From Vicia villosa (taxonomy: Eukaryota > Streptophyta > Magnoliopsida > Fabales > Fabaceae): a stretch of DNA of 64,000 nt. The position numbers were made by a program, and so were the translations under genes. The stretch is taken from contig NC_081183.1 of the NCBI RefSeq assembly GCF_029867415.1, positions 117,108,514 through 117,172,513 of the forward strand, given 5' to 3'. How positions within the stretch are numbered: position 1 is the first letter of the stretch; the number at the start of each line of letters is the position of its first letter. The notes beneath the pieces were generated by a model. That model was not told the DNA's origin. It saw only the letters and a program-made list of their open reading frames with translations, and searched no databases. This document shows positions 36,809-48,061 of this stretch, one piece after another.

Positions 36809-37815
36809 TGTTAGAACATGAAATGTCCTGATCATATTTTCTAGTTTTGATGATAACATTAGAAATGAATTTTGTATAAGATAATGTGGTACTATAATAA
36901 ATTACGTTTTCCATTTCAGGAAACGTGTAAAAGAGTATGCAATATTTTATCCTTCATATGCTCTAACCCAGATGTTCTGGATGGCTACATCAGAACATGG
37001 TCTTGAAGACATCAGAACATGGCTATTAGAAGCAAGCTCTGAAGCTCTAAAAATATCACTCTCAAAGGAACTTCCATTGTCTGAAGCGCTGAAGTTCTAA
37101 CTTGCACCAAACGCTGGAAACTCTGATGAACAAAGCAAATCACAAAGTCTAATTCTATAAGAAAGCAAATGATGAAAAGCTAGATAGGCCAGTCTTCCTG
37201 TGTGACAAAAGGAACGTTAGAAGCATGGCTACAAAAGGTATAGTCAGAAAAAGCAGTTGAAGCAAGGCTCGAGGTAGTTGACAAAAGCATGTAACATTAA
37301 ATGCAGCATGTACTGTACACGCAAAACATTAAATGCAGAACTGTTCAACGGGCACATTCTCAACACCTATAAAAGGATCTATTCTTCCCAAGAGAAAGGT
37401 TACAACACATAACGTATAACATTGTTTCATCCTCAAGCTCACATACTTTTGTATATTTAGTGAGTTCTAGATCATAAGCTTAAGAGAAAAATCACTTAGT
37501 GATTACAGCATTTTAGAAGCATTATTATCTCTGTATTTTGATTATATCTTTGTAAAAGAAATTTCCTTGAGTGATTAAGTTGTGATCTGTAGACTCAAGA
37601 AGACTTAGAGGTTGATCTAAGTGGAGAACCGTTGTAATCAGTTTTTTGATTAGTGGATTAAATCCTCGGTGGAGGTAAATCACCTGTGAGGGTGGACTGG
37701 AGGTAGTTTGAGTTCAAACGAACCAGGATAAAAATAATTGTGTTTATTATTTTTATTTGCCAAAAATAAACAACCCTTATTCAACCCCCCTTTCTAAGTG
37801 TTTTTTACTCCTTCA
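36809..37815 (+). repeat. 3' LTR of Sirevirus C
   Basis: 1,007 bp, starting TGTTAGAACATGAAATG and ending CTCCTTCA, then the AAGTT duplication. Confidence 0.92.
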
Positions 37816-37820
37816 AAGTT

Positions 37821-37908
37821 GAGGTTTATTCAAACAATATTAACAAAAAGTATCGATAAGTGCCACAAAAACATATATACAAAATAACTACATTTTGACA
37901 CTTATCAC
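37821..37908 (-). repeat. 5' LTR of element F (remainder)
   Basis: Continues the F LTR after the AAGTT duplication of Sirevirus C (GAGGTTTATTCAAACAATAT...). It ends GACACTTATCAC before the TTACT duplication of F. Confidence 0.8.
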
Positions 37909-37913
37909 TTACT

Positions 37914-38113
37914 AGATAGTAAAACTCATGGGTGGTACCAAGAGAAATGACAGAAGATGACTAGGTGATTAAGAAAGTGGTGGAACCTGCTAATATTGAC
38001 AAGCTTTTCCCCAAATAGGAAGGACCTTACAAGGTGCTTGAGAGATTAACATACAACGCCTATAAGATGGAAGAAAAAACTGGTGATCTCGTCTTCAAAA
38101 TCTGAAACTCAAT
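37914..38113 (+). pseudogene. Ty3/gypsy pol C-terminal remnant
   Basis: The frame from about 37930 reads VVPREMTEDD, stop, VIKKVVEPANIDKLFPK, stop, EGPYKVLERLTYNAYKMEE. This is the basic C-terminal end of a gypsy integrase. It is the right-hand half of the sequence into which element F inserted (left half ending at 21163). At least three stops; ends where the LTR of D begins. Confidence 0.7.
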
Positions 38114-38903
38114 TGAAGGTGCTTTGCAAGTTGGCTGCTTTATTGGTAAAACATACCTGGTTGATTGTGTGTTATGCAGGTTGCATATATGTGTGGAGCT
38201 AATACAGGTTTTGTAAGGAATATCATGATCGATGTCATGACATCCATGTGTGACAGCAGGAGCTGTTATTGTTTATATAGTGTGTTTCGTGATTTATCCT
38301 TTTTATCAGTTTAGGAAACTTTTTATTGAGTGCTGCATATTTCGTCTAGAAGATCCTATTGACAGCACATTGTGTAACAGACAGTTGGCGTGTGAATTAG
38401 GTTAGCTCTGTTAACCCTAATGTGTTTCTAAAAAGCCCAAGGCCCAAGACTGCTAATAAAAAGACCTGCAATCCTAATTTGGAACGCAGACAGAAGATTA
38501 TAACTGTGAAGAACGGCTGTTCTGTAACTGTCTCTTGTGATCCATGCTATTATCTTTGATGATTGCGTTGGAATTAGTATGTGTTTTAGTTGTGTCACTC
38601 TAAGCTTTTAAGCACGAGTGTGTGTCTCTTGATTGAAGATTTTAAGCAGATCAAGGTGTGTTTTTGAAGAGTGTCTTCTATCTGTAATTATTTATTGTGT
38701 TTGTGTATCACTGTTGTGATTGAGGGGGAGTGGAATGGAGATATTCCATATCTAGGTAGAACCTAGGTAGAAGGGTCATTGGGTAGTGATTAAGTGAGGA
38801 ATTGTAAACTGGGAGTTTAGCTCTGAATTGATACTGCTAATAGTGGACTTCATCCCTGGCTTGGTAGCCCCCAGAGTAGGTTGTTTGAACCCTCTTAGGC
38901 ATC
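38114..38903 (+). repeat. Truncated 5' LTR of element D
   Basis: Sirevirus-type LTR with the phrases GGGTCATTGGGTAGTGATTA and CCCTGGCTTGGTAGCCCCC near its right side. It is interrupted at about 38903, where array G begins at the word ATTATGTGGG. Confidence 0.75.
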
Positions 38904-39126
38904 ATTATGTGGGATATTGCATAGATGATGTTATGCTTATCCGTCTGATGAATTTTCCGCTGTGTAAACATGAGATGTTTGTGTATTATGACAGATTGTT
39001 CCTTAGTGAAAGCATGACAGTGAATTTATGATAATTTGTTTTAAATTGAATTGTGGCACCCTTGTTTTCATGTTTTACTCTGAAAATTATTTTATAAAAT
39101 TCCGTGGGGTTTAGAAGGGTGTTACA

Positions 39127-42100
39127 ATAGTGGTATCAGAGCAGGTCGGTCCGTCCGGCCAATTGTTGAGTCAGTTGAGTTGCACGACGGTTGAATACTG
39201 TCGGCATTTTTATTCCTTGGTATGCGACATGTGAGTGGATCACTGTCGGTACTTGATTGTTTGTTGCAGGTGTTGGATTGAAACAAGTGGGGGAGAAGCT
39301 TCGCTTCTCGGTTATGTTTCAGTTGAAGAAGATTGATTCAGTAGGCTGTTGTTGGAAACAGTGCGAACGTTGTCGGAGCTTGTTGTTTCCCGAGTTGAAG
39401 GTGACTTGGGATTAAGACTTCACTGGGAATTGAGTTGGAACATCTTGAAGGAAGGTGATTAGAGGTAATTGACAGTTATTGTAAGAGAAGGAGATTGGAG
39501 AGTTGCGATGTGTCAGCTCTGCTGGTGTGCTGCGAAGTTGTCAGTTGAGTAGCCTTGCGTCTCGGAAGAGGTTCAGTTACGAGTTTGCAAGGAGGATTGT
39601 TGTCGTGATGTTGCAGAAAGCGGACTTCGGCGGGGGAATGTGTCGCTTAAGTTATAAGGATGTTTGGAAGTGAAGAGATACGATAAGGGGCTGTTTGGAA
39701 TGTGATAGAGTTGAAGAGAATGAGTTTTGGAGAGAGATTTTCGTAAGCAAAACGCAGGAAAATTGCTGAATATCTGCGGAGCTTCGAAAATTCATAACTG
39801 GAGTTCTGGACATCCGAATTGAGTTCCGTTTGAAGCGTTGGAAAGCTAACGAGATGAAATTTGTTATAAAAATAGTTGCAGCAACTGTAACATATTTAAT
39901 TGTGACAGGATGACGTTGGAAAGAGGTGGAGTTACGATTACTCTTGTTCTTATAACTAGACTTGTTTATTGGTACTGCACGGGATGTCAGTGTCAGTGTC
40001 AGTGTTGAATGGATCGAAGGAATAATTAGAAGGTTGTTGAGGAGTAATTTTAAGAATTGAATTTACCAATTGAGGAGTTTTGGATATATCGTATAGAGTG
40101 TCACTGCATGATGTCAGTGTTGCATTTTCGGGCAATGATTGGAAAACTCATATCTTGAGTTTCGAGTGTCGGATTGATGTGCCGTTTGAACCTATGAAGA
40201 GGAGGGGTTATGTTATACTTTATGGTAGAGTTATAAATACAGTAGGTTGATCCTTTGAGGAGATAGTCTGAAGTCGGTTAAGGAAGCGTGAAACTTGTTG
40301 AATAAGAATGCCTACTACCGCGAATTGTTTGAACAGAAAATCGAGTGGAACATGTTGTTGATGAATAGGTTGATGAGATGTTCGGTAATAAAGATGGTTT
40401 GAGTGCCGATGAATCTTAGTGAAGAGTGCATTAGTAGTAAAGATGGAATAAACTTTAGAACTCTTGGAATCGTATTTGTGATGGCAAAGTGACGATAAGT
40501 ATAAAGGAAAAATTTTAGAGGATTTCTGACACCTATTGAACGTGAGGAAGACTTTGTTGAGATTCCGAGTGGGATGATATTTGGACGTGAAGGATGTAAT
40601 AGAATTTGGATTAAAACCACGAGTTATGAATGTTGAGTTACTACTTGAGTAGGAAGTCTTTAAATATGTCGGTGCTAATGGTGAATGAGTTGGATTTGAT
40701 TGGACAATTTTGAGACTTGAGTTGGTATGTGAAGGCACTCATAATAGTGTTAGATTGGGTATGCTAAAAGATGACTAGTGGTACTCTTGACGAGATTAGA
40801 GAAGGTCAGAAGGCTGATGTTGAGTTGATCGATAGGTTGATTTTGAATTACCAAGGTAAAGGCGGTGAATTCGGAATCGACGAGAATAGTATAATGAGGT
40901 TGAGTGATTGGATTTGCGTAACTGATGTTTTGAGCTTCTGAAGAATATTCTAGAAGAAGGACACCGTAGTGAATTATTGGATTATGACGATGTTAATGAG
41001 TTTGGGTGCAAACTCGGAAGGGACACTATTATGTAGTAACGACGGTTTATGCTTAAGTATGATTTTCAACTAATATTGACAAATTTAGGACTTGATCACC
41101 CTAAATCTCTTGTTGGTAGTAGATGGAATCATATAGAAGAGATAAGCTTGTTTTGTTACCTTAATGGTTTAAGATGTGATGAATACTAAGCCGTGAGAAT
41201 AATCACTCACTATGTTGTGTAAACTTATGAAGAAGTGAATATGAAAGAGTGCAACATGGTGGATGATGACTTAAGACGGGTAATCAGAGTCGCGCAGCGA
41301 AAGTGTGATGAGGAGTAGTGTTATGAGTACTACTCGCGGGAAGTAAAGGAATTAATATGTCGGAAGCCTACATAGAACATATGTGTTGATCTATATGTTG
41401 GATTTAGAATCCAGTGGATGTAAGGATGTCGTGTCGAAAAATTATAACTCTTTTGAATAATTGCCGAGATGATGAATATGTTATTACGGTTGTACGTAGT
41501 TAACGAGTATGTATTCGGCGAAATTAAAACGAAGAGTTGATGCTTTATGACGTGTAATAATTTAGTGTTGTTGACAAGGGGTTATTGTAGATTCCAGATA
41601 TAATGAGGAATTATACTCTATGAAGGGAAAATTGATTTTAATTCTTAGAAAGAGCGAAACTCAATTTGAGTTGTTGTAAGAAATGGCGTATTGATGCTGA
41701 TGAGTGTGACTAATTACTTGTGTGTACTTATTCTGATGGTTAAGATGTTTAAATAGAGGAAGTAAATCAGGAATTGGTTTTCATTGGATGCGAGTAAGGA
41801 TTTCTAAGTGGTAGATTAGTACCATGAATGATGAAGAATGATTCTTGAAACGAATGAGTAAAGAGAGTCGGAATCAGGTAAAACTCAGAAATCTATTTGG
41901 TATAGATGATTGTGATGAGTAGTCAGAGTAGTGCGGAAAAAGCGGAATGTAACGTGTTGGATAATTACTGGTGTGATTTAAGAGGAGTCAGATAATTGGA
42001 ATTCAATAGTATGGAAATATGAGTATTGAGTTTCTTGAAGGAAGCGGTTGGTGAAAAGTGTAAGTATTGTTTTATCGCTCAGATGGAAGAGTGTATCTGA

Positions 42101-42452
42101 GGTTGGTATGTTGGTAGATGGAATGCATTATTGCATTATGGATCAAGTGTGATCATACTAAGGATTGTGTAATTGTATTACTCAGTTGTTGAGCGTATGG
42201 TATAGGTTGTACCTCAAGTTCTATTGTTGTTAACCTTTTGGAGATATTATGAGTGGTACACCTTGGATGGTCAAATGTGACGTAAGAACTGGGATTGGAA
42301 TGTATGAAACATGTTTCTTGTTGGTTATGTTAATTGGGATTGACTGATGGTACTGTTAATTGGGAACTGGAGAGTCAGGTGAAGGACTCTTATACGAGCT
42401 GGTTACTTGAGGTATGTTTTCGAGGACGAAAACTCTTTTAGTGGGGGAGAGT
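39127..42452 (+). other. Internal region of G, copy 1
   Basis: 3.3 kb between LTRs. It opens with the initiator-Met primer site TGGTATCAGAGCA (39131-39143) and closes with CGAGGACGAAAACTC and GTGGGGGAGAGT (42421-42452), the usual end of legume chromovirus-like elements. It has no open gag or pol; only a pol trace remains (40768-40930). Two copies of the shared CATAACT motif lie at 39792-39847 and 40148-40195. The 172-codon frame on the opposite strand at 40220-40738 is a by-product of base composition. Confidence 0.8.
40768..40930 (+). pseudogene. Gypsy pol trace (RNase H-integrase linker), copy 1
   Basis: About 50 codons read TSGTLDEIREGQKADVELID and continue through a GKGGEFGIDENSIMRLSD-like stretch and ICVTD. 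This matches the segment just before the integrase zinc finger of chromovirus-type gypsy elements. Stops and shifts follow at once. The same trace is at 46377-46539. Confidence 0.6.
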
Positions 42453-44735
42453 TGTAACACCCCATATTTTCTAAATTTAATTTAATTGGAAATTAAATTA
42501 TTATTTGGAATTATTCAGTATTTTGTGGAATTATTTGGAAAGAAATATGAGATAGGCTATTGGGCCAAGTGTGGTGTTAGTAAAGAGGGGGTACTATGTT
42601 AGTAGAGCCTTTACTAATTAAAATGTTATGTCTCATAAAATAAGGAAAATTGGAAAATGAGGAAAAGAGGCAGAACGTGAAAAATGAGAAGTGGAAGAGA
42701 AGAGATGAGGAACGCAAAGAGGAACCAAAGAGGAAGAGGACCAAAGATCAAGAATTCTTGGCTAAGGTAAGGGGGGACTCTCTGGTTATCATCTATTATC
42801 GTGTTTTTAGATAATAATATTGATTAGGGATGTTGTTGAGTCAATTGGATCGTATGATAGGTTTAGGGATTGTGTCAGTTGTATGATGTTTTGATCTCTA
42901 TGTGTAAATCTATGATGTCTGTGTTGTTATAATCTCAATTGATGCGTAATTGGTGCATTGAGAGATGTAATTTGTGTTGTTTTGGGCAATCTATGTATCT
43001 ATGTTCGCACTGGTATGTCTTGGGGGTGTTTAGGAATGCGTGGAATACTGTTTTCTGCAGGTTGGGGTTTCTGAAAAATCGCCGGTTCGCGCCGCGTACA
43101 TAGGGTTGGCGCCGCGAACATGGAGGCAGAATGTTAGGAAGTGGTGATACGCACAGGTCGCGCCGCGTACCTGTGTTGGCGCCGCGAAGGCGTACATGTT
43201 TGCTCGTATCGCGCCGCGTGCATAGGTTGGCGCCGCGAACGTGTTGGCATGCTTCAGGTCGCGCCGCGTAGTCTTGGTCGCGCCGCGTACTGTAGCGTTA
43301 GTTGTTTTCTTGGGAAAGTTAAATGATGTGTAACTTTCGAACCGTAGGTCCGTTTTTAGTGTCGTTTCGAGCACGATGAATCTTATGAGATAACCTACGT
43401 GTTTAAATGATAAATTGAGGTGTGGATCCAATTATTTTTAAATATGATTTTATTTCTTGGTGATTGATGTATTGTACATATATGTGATGAGATATGTTAA
43501 AATACATGCCATGTGGAAATATTAATCATGTGACGATTTGTTTAATTGGATGATATATTGTTGACATATATGATGAAATGTAACAATATAAGATGTTGTT
43601 TTGAGAAACATTATGATGTGATGAATTGTTGAGAATTGTATGATGTTGATTGATTTGTTTTGGAATGATGTGGATACATGTGTGTTCTTCTTATTGATGA
43701 TGATGATTGATATGGACACATGTATGTTCTTTAATGATGATGATGATGATGATGATTGATTGTGAATGAATGATGTTGAAAAACATGTGCATACTTATTG
43801 GTGATGTGGTGTTGAGATGAGTTGTTCATCGTGATTCGATGATGTTTTTAAGTATGTGATGTGTTTTTCATTCATATGCATTTGATGATGGATCCCGTGA
43901 ATGAGTGGATCGTTGGTGGCTAATTCCCATTGTGCGGAGATTAGTAAGCAGTCATCGTGTGCCCATGGGGGTGTGAGCGATGAGGTTAATCGTGTGCCCA
44001 TGTGGGGTGTGAGCGATTAAAGGGCAGTATCGCGGAGAGAAGTCCTGTGAATATGATTCACGAATTTTGGTACCACATGCATAGTGTCAGTTCATACATA
44101 TGCATATGTTTATAACATGATTGGAAGTATTCCAGTGTTATAAATATTGATGACGTGTTGGTTGTGTGTTTTGTTGAAATAATGTTGAGTATGATTATCT
44201 GTTTGAAAGATGTGTTTTGTTGACGTTTGTGTAAGTGATGGATTTTCCTGATAATCTGAATATGATGAATTGGGTGAATAATATAACTATGATGTGTTGT
44301 TATTTAAGATGCAATAATATTTGTTAACTGTGATGAGACTCACCCTTACTTTGATGATTTCAGATTGGCGAGTAGCGGCTTTTGGCTCGGTGAGGATTAG
44401 CTCATGAGTCAGTTTGTTTAGTATAGCGTCGGTGTCATGCTCTGATATTGTAACACTGGGGGAACGTTAGATTAGAGTTTTATGATGATACTCTATCATG
44501 TTGTTGTATTAGATTATGTGGGATATTGCATAGATGATGTTATGCTTATCCGTCTGATGAATTTTCCGCTGTGTAAACATGAGATGTTTGTGTATTATGA
44601 CAGATTGTTCCTTAGTGAAAGCATGACAGTGAATTTATGATAATTTGTTTTAAATTGAATTGTGGCACCCTTGTTTTCATGTTTTACTCTGAAAATTATT
44701 TTATAAAATTCCGTGGGGTTTAGAAGGGTGTTACA
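42453..44735 (+). repeat. Full LTR of G, first
   Basis: 2,283 bp, TGTAACACCCC to GTGTTACA. It contains eight GCGCCGCG words at 43089-43287, the shared motif at about 43331-43395 and a (GAT)n tract at 43734-43757. The minus-strand frame at 43030-43431 arises from the GC words and is not called. Confidence 0.92.
43089..43287 (+). repeat. Eight GCGCCGCG words in LTR of G (first)
   Basis: The 8-mer GCGCCGCG occurs eight times in 200 bp, in two flavours: TCGCGCCGCGTAC and TTGGCGCCGCGAAC. They alternate for the first six, then two of the first kind. The spacing is irregular and the spacer text differs, so it is not a simple tandem repeat. The same block is at 48698-48896 in the second LTR. Confidence 0.95.
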
Positions 44736-47700
44736 ATAGTGGTATCAGAGCAGGTCGGTCCGTCCGGCCAATTGTTGAGTCAGTTGAGTTGCACGACGGT
44801 TGAATACTGTCGGCATTTTTATTCCTTTGTATGCGACATGTGAGTGGATCACTGTCGGTACTTGATTGTTTGTTGCAGGTGTTGGATTGAAACAAGTGGG
44901 GGAGAAGCTTCGCTTCTCGGTTATGTTTCAGTTGAAGAAGATTGATTCAGTAGGCTGTTGTTGGAAACAGTGCGAACGTTGTCGGAGCTTGTTGTTTCCC
45001 GAGTTGAAGGTGACTTGGGATTAAGACTTCACTGGGAATTGAGTTGGAACATCTTGAAGGAAGGTGATTAGAGGTAATTGACAGTTATTGTAAGAGAAGG
45101 AGATTGGAGAGTTGCGATGTGTCAGCTCTGCTGGTGTGCTGCGAAGTTGTCAGTTGAGTAGCCTTGCGTCTCGGAAGAGGTTCAGTTACGAGTTTGCAAG
45201 GAGGATTGTTGTCGTGATGTTGCAGAAAGCGGACTTCGGCGGGGGAATGTGTCGCTTAAGTTATAAGGATGTTTGGAAGTGAAGAGATACGATAAGGGGC
45301 TGTTTGGAATGTGATAGAGTTGAAGAGAATGAGTTTTGGAGAGAGATTTTCGTAAGCAAAACGCAGGAAAATTGCTGAATATCTGCGGAGCTTCGAAAAT
45401 TCATAACTGGAGTTCTGGACATCCGAATTGAGTTCCGTTTGAAGCGTTGGAAAGCTAACGAGATGAAATTTGTTATAAAAATAGTTGCAGCAACTGTAAC
45501 ATATTTAATTGTGACAGGATGACGTTGGAAAGAGGTGGAGTTACGATTACTCTTGTTCTTATAACTAGACTTGTTTATTGGTACTGCACGGGATGTCAGT
45601 GTCAGTGTCAGTGTTGAATGGATCGAAGGAATAATTAGAAGGTTGTTGAGGAGTAATTTTAAGAATTGAATTTACCAATTGAGGAGTTTTGGATATATCG
45701 TATAGAGTGTCACTGCATGATGTCAGTGTTGCATTTTCGGGCAATGATTGGAAAACTCATATCTTGAGTTTCGAGTGTCGGATTGATGTGCCGTTTGAAC
45801 CTATGAAGAGGAGGGGTTATGTTATACTTTATGGTAGAGTTATAAATACAGTAGGTTGATCCTTTGAGGAGATAGTCTGAAGTCGGTTAAGGAAGCGTGA
45901 AACTTGTTGAATAAGAATGCCTACTACCGCGAATTGTTTGAACAGAAAATCGAGTGGAACATGTTGTTGATGAATAGGTTGATGAGATGTTCGGTAATAA
46001 AGATGGTTTGAGTGCCGATGAATCTTAGTGAAGAGTGCATTAGTAGTAAAGATGGAATAAACTTTAGAACTCTTGGAATCGTATTTGTGATGGCAAAGTG
46101 ACGATAAGTATAAAGGAAAAATTTTAGAGGATTTCTGACACCTATTGAACGTGAGGAAGACTTTGTTGAGATTCCGAGTGGGATGATATTTGGACGTGAA
46201 GGATGTAATAGAATTTGGATTAAAACCACGAGTTATGAATGTTGAGTTACTACTTGAGTAGGAAGTCTTTAAATATGTCGGTGCTAATGGTGAATGAGTT
46301 GGATTTGATTGGACAATTTTGAGACTTGAGTTGGTATGTGAAGGCACTCATAATAGTGTTAGATTGGGTATGCTAAAAGATGACTAGTGGTACTCTTGAC
46401 GAGATTAGAGAAGGTCAGAAGGCTGATGTTGAGTTGATCGATAGGTTGATTTTGAATTACCAAGGTAAAGGCGGTGAATTCGGAATCGACGAGAATAGTA
46501 TAATGAGGTTGAGTGATTGGATTTGCGTAACTGATGTTTTGAGCTTCTGAAGAATATTCTAGAAGAAGGACACCGTAGTGAATTATTGGATTATGACGAT
46601 GTTAATGAGTTTGGGTGCAAACTCGGAAGGGACACTATTATGTAGTAACGACGGTTTATGCTTAAGTATGATTTTCAACTAATATTGACAAATTTAGGAC
46701 TTGATCACCCTAAATCTCTTGTTGGTAGTAGATGGAATCATATAGAAGAGATAAGCTTGTTTTGTTACCTTAATGGTTTAAGATGTGATGAATACTAAGC
46801 CGTGAGAATAATCACTCACTATGTTGTGTAAACTTATGAAGAAGTGAATATGAAAGAGTGCAACATGGTGGATGATGACTTAAGACGGGTAATCAGAGTC
46901 GCGCAGCGAAAGTGTGATGAGGAGTAGTGTTATGAGTACTACTCGCGGGAAGTAAAGGAATTAATATGTCGGAAGCCTACATAGAACATATGTGTTGATC
47001 TATATGTTGGATTTAGAATCCAGTGGATGTAAGGATGTCGTGTCGAAAAATTATAACTCTTTTGAATAATTGCCGAGATGATGAATATGTTATTACGGTT
47101 GTACGTAGTTAACGAGTATGTATTCGGCGAAATTAAAACGAAGAGTTGATGCTTTATGACGTGTAATAATTTAGTGTTGTTGACAAGGGGTTATTGTAGA
47201 TTCCAGATATAATGAGGAATTATACTCTATGAAGGGAAAATTGATTTTAATTCTTAGAAAGAGCGAAACTCAATTTGAGTTGTTGTAAGAAATGGCGTAT
47301 TGATGCTGATGAGTGTGACTAATTACTTGTGTGTACTTATTCTGATGGTTAAGATGTTTAAATAGAGGAAGTAAATCAGGAATTGGTTTTCATTGGATGC
47401 GAGTAAGGATTTCTAAGTGGTAGATTAGTACCATGAATGATGAAGAATGATTCTTGAAACGAATGAGTAAAGAGAGTCGGAATCAGGTAAAACTCAGAAA
47501 TCTATTTGGTATAGATGATTGTGATGAGTAGTCAGAGTAGTGCGGAAAAAGCGGAATGTAACGTGTTGGATAATTACTGGTGTGATTTAAGAGGAGTCAG
47601 ATAATTGGAATTCAATAGTATGGAAATATGAGTATTGAGTTTCTTGAAGGAAGCGGTTGGTGAAAAGTGTAAGTATTGTTTTATCGCTCAGATGGAAGAG

Positions 47701-48061
47701 TGTATCTGAGGTTGGTATGTTGGTAGATGGAATGCATTATTGCATTATGGATCAAGTGTGATCATACTAAGGATTGTGTAATTGTATTACTCAGTTGTTG
47801 AGCGTATGGTATAGGTTGTACCTCAAGTTCTATTGTTGTTAACCTTTTGGAGATATTATGAGTGGTACACCTTGGATGGTCAAATGTGACGTAAGAACTG
47901 GGATTGGAATGTATGAAACATGTTTCTTGTTGGTTATGTTAATTGGGATTGACTGATGGTACTGTTAATTGGGAACTGGAGAGTCAGGTGAAGGACTCTT
48001 ATACGAGCTGGTTACTTGAGGTATGTTTTCGAGGACGAAAACTCTTTTAGTGGGGGAGAGT
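44736..48061 (+). other. Internal region of G, copy 2
   Basis: Same content as copy 1, offset 5,609. Primer site 44740-44752, pol trace 46377-46539, motif copies at 45401-45456 and 45757-45804, purine tract ending 48061. No functional ORF. Confidence 0.8.

Larger units (their letters stand above)
25654..37815 (+). mobile_element. Element C: Sirevirus (Ty1/copia) with env-like region
   Basis: 12.2 kb. LTRs start TGTTAGAACATGAAATG and end CTCCTTCA. AAGTT flanks the element at 25649-25653 and 37816-37820. Order: LTR, primer site, gag (with a Helitron-like insert and a duplicated piece), damaged protease, integrase, RT, RNase H, an env-like region, several purine tracts, LTR. Integrase before RT defines Ty1/copia; a long extra ORF region after RNase H and repeated purine tracts are Sirevirus traits. 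Many stops make it defective. Confidence 0.92.
21164..37908 (-). mobile_element. Element F: Athila-like non-autonomous LTR retrotransposon, split by Sirevirus C
   Basis: Two copies of a 1.3-kb LTR (21164-22464, and 24424-25653 continuing at 37821-37908) enclose a 1.96-kb internal region. On the minus strand the right LTR is followed by a tRNA-Asp-like primer site (24401-24419), and the left LTR is preceded by a purine tract (TTAGGGAGAGTTT, 22463-22478), which sets the orientation. TTACT flanks the whole at 21159-21163 and 37909-37913. Without insert C it is about 4.6 kb. Athila/Calypso-type elements use a tRNA-Asp primer; that is the basis for the lineage. No gag or pol is present. Confidence 0.75.

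Noticed and set aside
40220..40738. 172-codon minus-strand frame, repeated identically at 45829-46347
   Set aside because: It lies antisense to the decayed gypsy internal region. The identity is explained by the recent tandem duplication, not by selection, and the composition (Ser, Thr, Asn, His-rich) is that of a shadow frame.
43089..43287. CRISPR-like look of regularly recurring short words with variable spacers
   Set aside because: Words are 8-14 bases at irregular distances, inside an LTR of a plant retroelement; CRISPR arrays are prokaryotic.
43030..43431. Minus-strand 133-codon frame with repeated RGA residues, and a copy at 48639-49040
   Set aside because: Its repeats come directly from the GCGCCGCG words in the LTR; no independent sign of coding.
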